From Halieaceae bacterium (GTDB lineage Bacteria > Pseudomonadota > Gammaproteobacteria > Pseudomonadales > Halieaceae), in NCBI GenBank assembly GCA_003523185.1, contig DPGN01000082.1, positions 1-9,796 on the forward strand: a DNA stretch of 9,796 nt, written 5' to 3'. Position 1 is the stretch's first letter. The number at the start of each line of letters is the position of its first letter. The position numbers and the translations under genes are program-made. Below, in pieces: positions 1 to 8,546 of this stretch. The notes below the pieces were generated by a model that saw nothing but the letters and a program-made list of their open reading frames with translations, did not search any database and was not told the origin of the DNA.

Positions 1-2367
1 GACTTTGAGATTCCAGATGCTAAGAACGAGCTCATCGAGAAAGCAGACGCTGAAGTTGTAGAGATTGAACGACAGTACTCAGCGGGTCTGGTGACTCAAG
101 GTGAGAAGTACAACAAGGTGATCGATATTTGGTCGCGTACGAACGAGCAGGTTGCCAAGGCAATGATGGCTAATCTTTCGTCTGAGACGGTGATCAATCG
201 AGACGGCGAAGAAGAGCAGCAGGATTCGTTCAACTCGGTCTACATGTATGCCGATTCAGGTGCTCGAGGTTCACCCGCGCAGATTCGTCAGTTGGCCGGT
301 ATGCGTGGCCTGATGGCTAAGCCCGATGGCTCGATTATCGAAACACCGATTACGGCGAACTTCCGTGAAGGTCTGAACGTTCTCCAGTACTTCATTTCGA
401 CGCACGGCGCTCGAAAGGGTCTGGCAGATACGGCGCTTAAGACAGCCAACTCGGGCTACCTTACGCGACGTCTGGTTGACGTTGCACAGGACGTGGTTGT
501 TGTTGAGCGGGACTGTGGTACCGAACGTGGCTTGTTGATGACGCCTGTCATTGATGGTGGTGACATCATTGAATCACTCGCTGATCGTGTCTTGGGTCGT
601 ATTGTCGCAGCTGACGTTGTGAAGCCCGGCTCCGATGAAGTGCTGGTACCTGCCGGAACGCTGGTCGACGAGCTGTGGACTCTGAAGATCGAGGAGATGG
701 GGATCGATGAGATTCTTGTTCGTTCACCGATCACTTGTGAGACGCGCTACGGCATCTGCTCAACCTGTTATGGGCGCGACCTTGGTCGTGGTCATCAGGT
801 CAATATGGGCGAGGCTATCGGTGTTGTTGCAGCACAGTCGATTGGTGAGCCTGGTACACAGTTAACAATGCGTACTTTCCACATTGGTGGTGCGGCATCG
901 GGTCAGGCGGCGCAGGACAACATTCAGGTCAATTCGGACGGTACGGTTCGCCTGCACAACATGAAGGTTGTCGGCCGGGCTGACGGATCTCTGGTCGCTG
1001 TGTCTCGTTCCGGAGAGCTGTCGGTTATGGACAGTGTTGGACGTGAGCGCGAGCGTTATAAGGTGCCCTACGGTGCTGTGATTAAGGTCGGAGATGAGTC
1101 TCCCGTTGCGGCCGGCGATGTCGTCGCGACATGGGATCCGCACACGCACCCAATCGTGACTGAAGTTGCCGGTATCGTGAAGCTGAGCGGCATGGAAGAA
1201 GGTGTGACCATCAAGCGTCAGACTGACGAATTCACAGGCCTCTCAAGCATCTCCGTCATGGATCCGTCAGAGCGTCCAAGCGCAGGCAAAGATGTGAGAC
1301 CTGCCGTGACACTGGTAGACAAGGATGGCAACGAGCTGTCTTTGGCTGGCACAAACGTACCAGCGCACTACTTCTTGCCGGCGTCTGCGATGGTTAACCT
1401 CGAAGACGGCGTTAAGGTAGAAGTCGGCGATGTTATTGCGCGAATCCCACAAGAGGGCTCTAAGACGCGTGACATTACGGGTGGTCTTCCTCGCGTTGCC
1501 GACCTGTTCGAGGCACGTAAGCCTAAAGAACCTGCCATCCTTGCTGAGATTTCAGGCACGGTTAGCTTCGGTAAGGAAACAAAGGGCAAGCGCCGCTTAG
1601 TGATTACACCGACCGACGGCAAAGCACTGCCGGATGGGTCTGATCACTACGAAGAGTTGATCCCGAAATGGCGTCAGCTGTCTGTCTTCGAAGGTGAGCA
1701 AGTCGAGAAAGGTGAAGTTGTCTCTGAGGGACCACTCAGCCCGCATGACATCTTGCGCTTGAAGGGCATTCCGGAACTCGCGAAGTACATCGTTAACGAG
1801 ATCCAGGAAGTCTACCGACTCCAGGGCGTGAAGATTAACGATAAGCACATCGAGGTGATTGTTCGTCAGATGCTGCGCAAGGCCAACGTGGTCTCTGCCG
1901 GTGAGTCGAGCTTCATCAAAGGTGAGCAAATCGAGTGGAACGCCTACCTGGAAGAGTGCGATCGCATGGATGCAGAAGGACTGGTTCGACCAACGGTTGA
2001 GCGTGAACTTCTGGGAATTACCAAAGCATCGCTGGCGACAGAGAGCTTCATCTCTGCGGCTTCCTTCCAAGAAACAACGCGCGTGCTGACCGAAGCTGCG
2101 GTAACTGGAAAGCGCGACTATCTACGCGGACTCAAAGAGAACGTGATTGTGGGTCGTCTCATTCCAGCAGGTACGGGCCTTGCACACCACGAGGAGCGTC
2201 GTCGTCAACGCGCGATGGACAGCGACATGGGTGTTCAAATGTCTGCTGAGGAGTTCTCAGAGAGTTTTGCTGAAGAACTCGAAAAAGCGGAGGCAGCTGA
2301 CGACTTGGCGGATGCACTCGCGGCAGAACTTGAGAACGCCGCTGCAGCTGAAGGTGATGCAGAGTAA
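1..2367 (+). CDS. rpoC: DNA-directed RNA polymerase subunit beta' (C-terminal part, 5' truncated by window)
   Basis: This is the beta' subunit of RNA polymerase, here 788 residues read in frame from base 1 with no start, so the N-terminal part (including the catalytic NADFDGD loop) lies upstream of the window. Recalled E. coli landmarks align with a constant offset: window residue 1 corresponds to about residue 643. The bridge helix (KGLADTALKTANSGYLTRR) is at about residues 138-156. The second zinc site is intact as Cys172, Cys246, Cys253 and Cys256, matching E. coli C814, C888, C895 and C898. The trigger helix TMRTFHIGG contains Met290 (E. coli M932). It is followed by the roughly 190-residue SI3 insertion typical of proteobacteria, at about residues 301-488. 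The end is conserved (LLGITKASLATESFISAASF) up to an Ala/Glu-rich acidic tail of about 42 residues, longer than in E. coli. The rpoBC transcript presumably enters from the left. Identification is certain. Confidence 0.98.
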   Translation, partial: DFEIPDAKNELIEKADAEVVEIERQYSAGLVTQGEKYNKVIDIWSRTNEQVAKAMMANLSSETVINRDGEEEQQDSFNSVYMYADSGARGSPAQIRQLAGMRGLMAKPDGSIIETPITANFREGLNVLQYFISTHGARKGLADTALKTANSGYLTRRLVDVAQDVVVVERDCGTERGLLMTPVIDGGDIIESLADRVLGRIVAADVVKPGSDEVLVPAGTLVDELWTLKIEEMGIDEILVRSPITCETRYGICSTCYGRDLGRGHQVNMGEAIGVVAAQSIGEPGTQLTMRTFHIGGAASGQAAQDNIQVNSDGTVRLHNMKVVGRADGSLVAVSRSGELSVMDSVGRERERYKVPYGAVIKVGDESPVAAGDVVATWDPHTHPIVTEVAGIVKLSGMEEGVTIKRQTDEFTGLSSISVMDPSERPSAGKDVRPAVTLVDKDGNELSLAGTNVPAHYFLPASAMVNLEDGVKVEVGDVIARIPQEGSKTRDITGGLPRVADLFEARKPKEPAILAEISGTVSFGKETKGKRRLVITPTDGKALPDGSDHYEELIPKWRQLSVFEGEQVEKGEVVSEGPLSPHDILRLKGIPELAKYIVNEIQEVYRLQGVKINDKHIEVIVRQMLRKANVVSAGESSFIKGEQIEWNAYLEECDRMDAEGLVRPTVERELLGITKASLATESFISAASFQETTRVLTEAAVTGKRDYLRGLKENVIVGRLIPAGTGLAHHEERRRQRAMDSDMGVQMSAEEFSESFAEELEKAEAADDLADALAAELENAAAAEGDAE

Positions 2368-2374
2368 ATAAACC

Positions 2375-2425
2375 GCGCGAACTTGACGGCGCACCGCCCC
2401 GTCATTAGACTTCGCGCTCTTTTTT
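2375..2425 (+). terminator. Candidate rpoC terminator or attenuator (branched stem, T6)
   Basis: Eight bases after the rpoC stop, GCGCGAA (2375-2381) can pair with TTCGCGC (2411-2417). GACGG (2385-2389) and CCGTC (2399-2403) can form an inner stem. The outer stem is followed at once by TC and six T (2420-2425). This looks like a rho-independent terminator with an unusually long, branched loop, so it may act as a partial attenuator rather than a full stop. It overlaps the str promoter completely. Fold strength was judged by eye, not computed. Confidence 0.5.
2383..2411 (+). promoter_or_regulatory. Predicted str operon promoter (sigma70 type)
   Basis: The -35 element TTGACG (2383-2388, five of six consensus bases) and the -10 element TAGACT (2406-2411, four of six) are separated by exactly 17 bases. 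Transcription would start near 2414-2419, giving an rpsL leader of about 55 nt. The -10 element and the 14 bases after it align without gaps to the S10 promoter at 8541-8560, which supports a real promoter. It lies within the terminator-like fold after rpoC, so rpsL-rpsG-fusA can be transcribed apart from rpoBC. Confidence 0.65.
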
Positions 2426-2446
2426 ATGGCGCCCCGTTTGGGACGC

Positions 2447-2468
2447 CCTTAACGACTTGGAGTTAAGG
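2447..2468 (+). promoter_or_regulatory. rpsL leader hairpin covering the ribosome-binding site
   Basis: CCTTAAC (2447-2453) pairs perfectly with GTTAAGG (2462-2468) around an 8-base loop, ending four bases before the rpsL ATG. The two possible Shine-Dalgarno sequences are GGAG at 2459-2462, mostly in the loop, and AAGG at 2465-2468, in the 3' arm. Folding would limit ribosome access, so this is a candidate translational control element. A second, imperfect hairpin (GGCGCCCC with GGGACGCC, one mismatch) lies just upstream at about 2428-2447. Confidence 0.4.
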
Positions 2469-2472
2469 CCGA

Positions 2473-2844
2473 ATGGCAACAATCAATCAGCTAGTGCGTA
2501 AGCCGCGCAAGCGTAAAGTAATGAAAAGTGGCGTACCTGCATTGCAGGCGTGCCCGCAGCGTCGAGGCGTATGTACTCGCGTTTACACAACGACACCAAA
2601 GAAGCCTAATTCAGCGCTTCGTAAAGTCTGCCGTGTTCGTTTGACGAGCGGATTTGAAGTGTCTTCGTACATTGGTGGTGAAGGCCACAACCTGCAGGAG
2701 CACAGTGTTGTGCTGATTCGCGGCGGTCGTGTAAAGGACCTGCCCGGTGTGCGCTACCACACAGTCCGCGGAAGCCTCGATACGTCGGGCGTTGCAAATC
2801 GTCGCCAGGGCCGCTCGAAGTATGGCGCCAAGCGACCAAAGTAA
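2473..2844 (+). CDS. rpsL: 30S ribosomal protein S12
   Basis: S12 is part of the decoding centre of the 30S subunit and governs accuracy of tRNA selection. The 123-residue product matches E. coli S12 nearly end to end and lacks only the final alanine. The diagnostic stretch TTPKKPNSALRKVCRVRL is at residues 40-57, and GGRVKDLPGVRYHTVRG follows from residue 84. Lys43 and Lys88, whose substitution causes streptomycin resistance in E. coli, are both wild type, so a sensitive S12 is expected. Asp89 is the residue beta-methylthiolated by RimO in E. coli. The ATG at 2473 gives the conserved MATINQLVRKPR start. This is the first gene of the str operon, 105 bases after rpoC with its own predicted promoter. 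Its stop lies inside a small palindrome (2841-2853). Confidence 0.99.
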   Translation: MATINQLVRKPRKRKVMKSGVPALQACPQRRGVCTRVYTTTPKKPNSALRKVCRVRLTSGFEVSSYIGGEGHNLQEHSVVLIRGGRVKDLPGVRYHTVRGSLDTSGVANRRQGRSKYGAKRPK

Positions 2845-2853
2845 GAGACTTAC
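2841..2853 (+). repeat. Palindromic 13-mer GTAAG-AGA-CTTAC, copy 1
   Basis: GTAAGAGACTTAC spans the rpsL stop codon (TAA at 2842-2844) and has 5-base arms around AGA. The identical 13-mer recurs at 8961-8973 between rpsJ and rplC. Both copies are followed downstream by a TAGAG...TTAA sequence. The role is unknown; a shared RNA hairpin or a processing site is possible, and so is chance. Confidence 0.45.
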
Positions 2854-2866
2854 CTAGAGTTAATAC

Positions 2867-2934
2867 TGGCTGATTTTCAGCCAACCGGTCACCGAGTGTG
2901 ACAGTAAGGGCAACCCGGGTGTGGTTGTGCAACC
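2867..2934 (+). promoter_or_regulatory. Structured rpsL-rpsG intercistronic region
   Basis: Three local pairings can be read in this 108-nt spacer. TGGCTGA (2867-2873) pairs with TCAGCCA (2877-2883) around TTT. GTCAC (2888-2892) pairs with GTGAC (2898-2902). GGTTG (2923-2927) can pair either with CAACC upstream (2911-2915) or, as GGTT/AACC, with CAACC downstream (2930-2934); these two pairings exclude each other. In E. coli, S7 binds the rpsL-rpsG intercistronic RNA and represses its own translation. This region is the positional equivalent, but no S7 site was demonstrated here. Confidence 0.4.
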
Positions 2935-2952
2935 TGAAGAAGAGAGAAAGAC

Positions 2953-3423
2953 ATGCCAAGAAGACGCGTTGTTGCAAAACGTGAAGTGTTACCCGATCCC
3001 AAGTACGGGAACACGACCCTCGCAAAATTCATGAACCACGTAATGATCAGCGGAAAGAAATCTGTTGCTGAATCGATCGTTTATGGTGCGCTTGACCTAG
3101 TTAAAGAGCGTAGCAATCGCGATCCCATCGAGGTATTTGACGAAGCACTTGAGAACATTTCACCTATGGTGGAAGTAAAGTCTCGCCGCGTTGGTGGTGC
3201 TACTTACCAGGTGCCTGTTGAAGTGCGACCTGCCCGCCGCGTTGCCCTATCAATGCGCTGGCTGGTGGATTACGCACGCAACCGCGGCGAGAAGTCTATG
3301 CGGATGAGACTTGCTGGCGAGATCATGGATGCGTCACAAGGCAAAGGAAATGCGGTTAAGAAGCGTGAAGACGTGCACCGTATGGCTGAAGCCAACAAGG
3401 CGTTCTCGCACTTCCGATTCTAA
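2953..3423 (+). CDS. rpsG: 30S ribosomal protein S7
   Basis: S7 is a primary 16S rRNA-binding protein that nucleates assembly of the 30S head and lines the E site. The 156-residue product is the usual bacterial length, begins MPRRRVVAKREVLPDPKYG and ends MAEANKAFSHFRF. The hallmark segment VEVKSRRVGGATYQVPVEV begins at about residue 74, and KKREDVHRMAEANKAF lies near the C-terminus. The ribosome-binding site is only a weak AG-rich stretch (about 2935-2950), consistent with coupling to rpsL translation or control through the structured spacer upstream. In E. coli S7 is the autogenous repressor of the str operon. The gene is followed by fusA after 30 bases. Confidence 0.99.
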   Translation: MPRRRVVAKREVLPDPKYGNTTLAKFMNHVMISGKKSVAESIVYGALDLVKERSNRDPIEVFDEALENISPMVEVKSRRVGGATYQVPVEVRPARRVALSMRWLVDYARNRGEKSMRMRLAGEIMDASQGKGNAVKKREDVHRMAEANKAFSHFRF

Positions 3424-3453
3424 TCTCGCTATCCACAGCGACGAGGTATTAAC

Positions 3454-5559
<2,106 letters not shown>

Positions 5560-5600
5560 CTAGCATCCACTGTTCGAGCCTCGTCGCAGTCTAGTCGTGA

Positions 5601-5630
5601 AAAGAGCCCGCAATACGCGGGCTTTTTTTT
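5601..5630 (+). terminator. Rho-independent terminator after fusA
   Basis: AGCCCGC (5605-5611) and GCGGGCT (5617-5623) form a perfect 7-bp stem around AATAC, with a T8 run at 5623-5630. Upstream A residues can extend the stem into the T-tract. It lies about 45 bases after the fusA stop and should end the str operon transcript. Confidence 0.93.
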
Positions 5631-5657
5631 GGCAAAACTTCGGTTGTTTGGTACAAA
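5629..5657 (+). promoter_or_regulatory. Candidate promoter of the hydroxylase genes
   Basis: TTGGCA (5629-5634, one base from the -35 consensus) and TACAAA (5652-5657, four of six -10 bases) are separated by 17 bases. The start would fall near 5664, giving a leader of about 40 nt. The -35 overlaps the last two T of the fusA terminator. The -10 is weak, so expression may need an activator; no operator is evident. Confidence 0.4.
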
Positions 5658-5704
5658 AGTGAGGACGGCGGTATTCACATAAGACAGATAATCGAGGATG
5701 TGCC

Positions 5705-6166
5705 ATGGTTAATTTCATGTTGAATGGCGAAGTAGTCGGTGTCGAGAGCGACGCTGACACGTCATTGCTTTGGGTGTTGCGCGAGGAGTTGAAGTTGCGC
5801 GGCACAAAGTTTGGGTGTGGTATCGCGCAGTGCGGTGCGTGTACGGTCCATATCGATGGTAATCCCATGCGCTCTTGCGTCACGCCAGTTAGCGCGGTGG
5901 AAGGGCGTTCAGTAACCACTATTGAAGGTCTTGCGACACCGGTAGGTGAGGCATTGAAAACCGCATGGACCGAAGCGCAGGTGCCGCAATGCGGTTACTG
6001 CCAGTCCGGTCAAATTATGCAGGCCGCAGGCTTACTGGATAGCAATCCCAATCCCAGCGACGATGAGATCGTGAATGCGATGAACGGCAACTTGTGCCGT
6101 TGCATGGCTTACCCCCGAATCAAGAAAGCCATCAAGACTGCAGCGAATGGGGGGGCAATGTCATGA
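5705..6166 (+). CDS. iorA: 2Fe-2S subunit of an isoquinoline 1-oxidoreductase-type molybdenum hydroxylase
   Basis: This is the small iron-sulfur subunit of a two-subunit molybdenum hydroxylase of the xanthine dehydrogenase family; it passes electrons from the molybdenum centre to an outside acceptor. The 153-residue length fits the family. The N-terminal plant-ferredoxin-like domain carries Cys38, Cys43, Cys46 and Cys58 (CGIAQCGAC). The C-terminal helical 2Fe-2S domain carries Cys96, Cys99, Cys131 and Cys133 (CGYCQSGQ, GNLCRC), so both clusters are complete. The ATG at 5705 has GAGG at 5694-5697, 7 bases upstream. There is no signal peptide; the subunit is probably carried out of the cytoplasm with its Tat-targeted partner. 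The stop overlaps the partner's start (ATGA at 6163-6166), implying translational coupling. The symbol is family-level; the substrate cannot be told from sequence. It lies where tufA is expected. Confidence 0.92.
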   Translation: MVNFMLNGEVVGVESDADTSLLWVLREELKLRGTKFGCGIAQCGACTVHIDGNPMRSCVTPVSAVEGRSVTTIEGLATPVGEALKTAWTEAQVPQCGYCQSGQIMQAAGLLDSNPNPSDDEIVNAMNGNLCRCMAYPRIKKAIKTAANGGAMS

Positions 6167-8427
6167 AGTACCAACAACAGGGTCTTTCCAGACGATCGTT
6201 TATTGCCGGTGTTGCAGGCTCGTCGCTCATGATGAGTATGGGATCACTTGTCTCGGGGTGTAGCTCCGAGCAGGCCTCAGAAGCGTTAGCCAGTGGTGAT
6301 CTGTCGAAGGTGTTCGCTCCCAATATTTGGTTTGAGATTAACGGTGCCGGCGAGGTGCTCATCAATATCATCCGGGCCGAGATGGGGCAGCACGTGGGTA
6401 CCTCATTAGCGCAGATAGTGGCCGATGAGTTGGGTGCTGACTGGTCAAAGGTCTCGTTCAAGCATGTGGATACCGATCCGAAATGGGGCGTTATGGTGAC
6501 CGGCGGGTCTTGGTCAGTTCACACCTCCTTTACGCAGCTGTCGCAGGCCGGAGCGGCAGGGCGCACGGTGATCATCGATGCGGCATCGAAGCTGATGGGT
6601 GTGCCTGCAGAGACGTGTAGCGCAGAGAATGGTGTAGTGTCGGCTGGTGATAAGTCGCTGACGTTCGCCGAAATCGTGAGTAACGGTGATTTCTCCCGAA
6701 GCATCTCTGAGGAAGAGTTGGCGGCGATGCCTGTGAAGTCGGCGGGGGAGCGCAAGGTCATTGGACGCGATGTCCGCAACCTCGATGTCGCGCCAAAGTC
6801 CGAAGGCTCTGCTGTCTACGGTCTCGATGCGGAGTTGCCTGGTATGGCTTACGCCATGCCGTTGCTCCCGCCCACTCGCTATGGCAGCACGGTTAACGCT
6901 ATTGACGAGTCGGCGGCAAAAACGATTCCGGGTTACATCGGTGCTATTCCGATTAACGATCCAAGCCAAACCGTTCAAGGTTGCGTGGTGGTTGCGGCTG
7001 AAACACTGCCGGCTGCCATGAAAGCTGTGAAGGCGGTCAAAGTCGATTGGTCGGCGGGTCCAACAGCGAATGTGGACGAAGCTGCGATTATTGCGGAAGG
7101 CATGCGAATTGCGTCAGATCCCGATGGCGGGACGCTCTATGTCAACGAGGGGGATATTGCGGCTGCGAAGTCAGGTGCCGCTAAATCGATGGCTGCTACC
7201 TACACGACAGCGACGGCGCTTCACTTCACGATGGAGCCTCAGAACGCACTAGTCGAATTCGATGCAGAGGGTCGCTGTCATATCCACGCAGGTAACCAAT
7301 GGCAGTCGTTGATTCTTCCTTATCTAGCGCAGGCGCTTGAGATGCCCGAGAACGACATCATCATTCATCAGTATTACCTTGGGGGCGGTTTTGGGCGCCG
7401 TTTGTTTGGCGATCAGATGATTCCGGCGGCACTGGCAGCGCGCGAGCTCGGTCGCCCCGTGAAGCTCATGTTCGATCGAGCAACCGACAGTCGGTTTGAC
7501 TGCGTTCGCTCCCCGTCGGTCTGTGCCTTTGAAGCCACCTTCGATGCGGATGGTGCCTTGACCGGCGTTGACCATGCGGTTGCTGCAGGTTGGCCAACGA
7601 AAGGTATGGCACCGGGCTTCCTGGGGACGGGCATCGACGGTAAAGGCAAGTTCGATGGCTTCTCCATTAGCGGTGCTGATCATTGGTATAGCCTGCCATC
7701 GCACCGAGTACGGGCGATGAATAACGAGCTTGCCCAATCGACGTTTTTACCTGGTTGGTTGCGCGCCGTTGGCCCGGGCTGGATTAGCTGGGGTGTCGAG
7801 AGTTTTCTGGATGAGATTGCCGATCAAATGCGTCAGGACCCTGTCGCTATGCGCATGGGCCTGCTCGATGGCGCCGGTAAGAACGCGGGTGGCGAAGGTA
7901 GCACAGTGGGCGGGGCGAAACGCTTGGCGGCTGTACTGAAGGACGTTTCGGAGCGCGCGGGTTGGGGTCGAGAAATGCCGGCTAACGAGGGCTTGGGCGT
8001 CGCCGTGGGTCATGGTCAGGAGCGGGGCATGCCCACGTGGATTGCCTGCGTTGCGCACGTGGCGGTCGATCCCTCATCGGGTGATGTGACGTTGAAGAAG
8101 CTTTGGCAATCCATAGACGTGGGCACGGTGGTGAATCCCGATGGTGCCATGGCGCAGGCTGAAGGTGCGGCTTTATGGGGAGTCAGCTTGGCACTGCATG
8201 AGGGAGCTCAGTTTGCTAACGGTGAAGTGTTGGAGCAAAACCTCGATCGCTATACGCCTTTGCGCATGAGCGATGTGCCCGAGCTCGATATTGCTTTTGT
8301 TGATAGCGATGAGTTCCCGAGCGGTTTGGGCGAGCCGCCGTTAATCCCGGTTGCCCCTGCCATTGGTAACGCGATCTTTGCGGCGACGGGTAAGCGAGTG
8401 AGAGAGTTGCCGATAAAGCTCGTGTAA
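6163..8427 (+). CDS. iorB: Molybdopterin-binding subunit of an isoquinoline 1-oxidoreductase-type hydroxylase, Tat-exported
   Basis: This large subunit holds the molybdenum cofactor and hydroxylates an N-heterocycle or oxidises an aldehyde-like substrate. The ATG at 6163, overlapping the previous stop, is preferred: it gives 754 residues and a Tat signal at the very N-terminus (SRRSF, Arg10-Arg11), a hydrophobic stretch and a lipobox VSGC (Cys33). A 23-codon extension to the ATG at 6094 would bury the signal inside iorA. Family motifs are MEP (357-359), GGGFGRR (407-413), WLRAVGPGW (532-540), a DVGTVVNPDG segment, and GLGEPP with the catalytic glutamate Glu724, followed by PAIGNAIFAATGKRVRELP. 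Length is close to the 781 residues I recall for Brevundimonas IorB. There is no CXXCH haem motif and no FAD subunit, so electrons probably go to a separate periplasmic carrier. Ser34 after the lipid cysteine suggests an outer-membrane lipoprotein. Substrate unknown. Confidence 0.92.
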   Translation: MKYQQQGLSRRSFIAGVAGSSLMMSMGSLVSGCSSEQASEALASGDLSKVFAPNIWFEINGAGEVLINIIRAEMGQHVGTSLAQIVADELGADWSKVSFKHVDTDPKWGVMVTGGSWSVHTSFTQLSQAGAAGRTVIIDAASKLMGVPAETCSAENGVVSAGDKSLTFAEIVSNGDFSRSISEEELAAMPVKSAGERKVIGRDVRNLDVAPKSEGSAVYGLDAELPGMAYAMPLLPPTRYGSTVNAIDESAAKTIPGYIGAIPINDPSQTVQGCVVVAAETLPAAMKAVKAVKVDWSAGPTANVDEAAIIAEGMRIASDPDGGTLYVNEGDIAAAKSGAAKSMAATYTTATALHFTMEPQNALVEFDAEGRCHIHAGNQWQSLILPYLAQALEMPENDIIIHQYYLGGGFGRRLFGDQMIPAALAARELGRPVKLMFDRATDSRFDCVRSPSVCAFEATFDADGALTGVDHAVAAGWPTKGMAPGFLGTGIDGKGKFDGFSISGADHWYSLPSHRVRAMNNELAQSTFLPGWLRAVGPGWISWGVESFLDEIADQMRQDPVAMRMGLLDGAGKNAGGEGSTVGGAKRLAAVLKDVSERAGWGREMPANEGLGVAVGHGQERGMPTWIACVAHVAVDPSSGDVTLKKLWQSIDVGTVVNPDGAMAQAEGAALWGVSLALHEGAQFANGEVLEQNLDRYTPLRMSDVPELDIAFVDSDEFPSGLGEPPLIPVAPAIGNAIFAATGKRVRELPIKLV

Positions 8428-8443
8428 ATGTCACTCGATGACT

Positions 8444-8469
8444 AGCGGGCCATCAGGCCCGTTTTTTTT
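8444..8469 (+). terminator. Rho-independent terminator after the hydroxylase genes
   Basis: CGGGCC (8446-8451) and GGCCCG (8456-8461) form a perfect stem around ATCA, followed directly by T8 (8462-8469). It starts about 17 bases after the iorB stop and insulates the S10 operon from the hydroxylase transcript. Confidence 0.92.
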
Positions 8470-8517
8470 GCGTTCAGAAAAGGTCGCGAAACGGTAATAA
8501 GTGACAAGATATTGTAG

Positions 8518-8546
8518 TTGACACCACCGACCCTCACACCTAGAAT
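8518..8546 (+). promoter_or_regulatory. Predicted S10 operon promoter (near-consensus sigma70)
   Basis: TTGACA (8518-8523) is a perfect -35 element and TAGAAT (8541-8546) matches five of six -10 bases, with the ideal 17-base spacer. Transcription should begin near 8549-8554, giving a leader of about 50 nt before rpsJ. The -10 and start region (8541-8560) match the str promoter at 2406-2425 without gaps. The upstream stretch 8473-8515 is A-rich and could hold an UP element. Confidence 0.88.

Noticed and set aside
2428..2447. GGCGCCCC/GGGACGCC hairpin as a terminator
   Set aside because: One mismatch in the stem and no T-tract after it; it lies inside the rpsL leader, so at most it is a leader structure.
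6094..6162. Upstream ATG adding 23 residues to IorB
   Set aside because: The extension lies entirely within iorA in another frame and would put the Tat signal at residues 33-34. The ATG at 6163 has the classic ATGA overlap and an N-terminal signal.
8446..8469. Terminator hairpins as flanking repeats of a mobile element
   Set aside because: The stems at 5605-5623 and 8446-8461 differ in sequence and loop; the likeness is only the GC stem plus T8 expected of terminators.
8473..8500. A second S10 promoter (TTCAGA with TAATAA, 16-base spacer)
   Set aside because: Both elements are weak matches, and the near-consensus promoter at 8518-8546 explains expression better.
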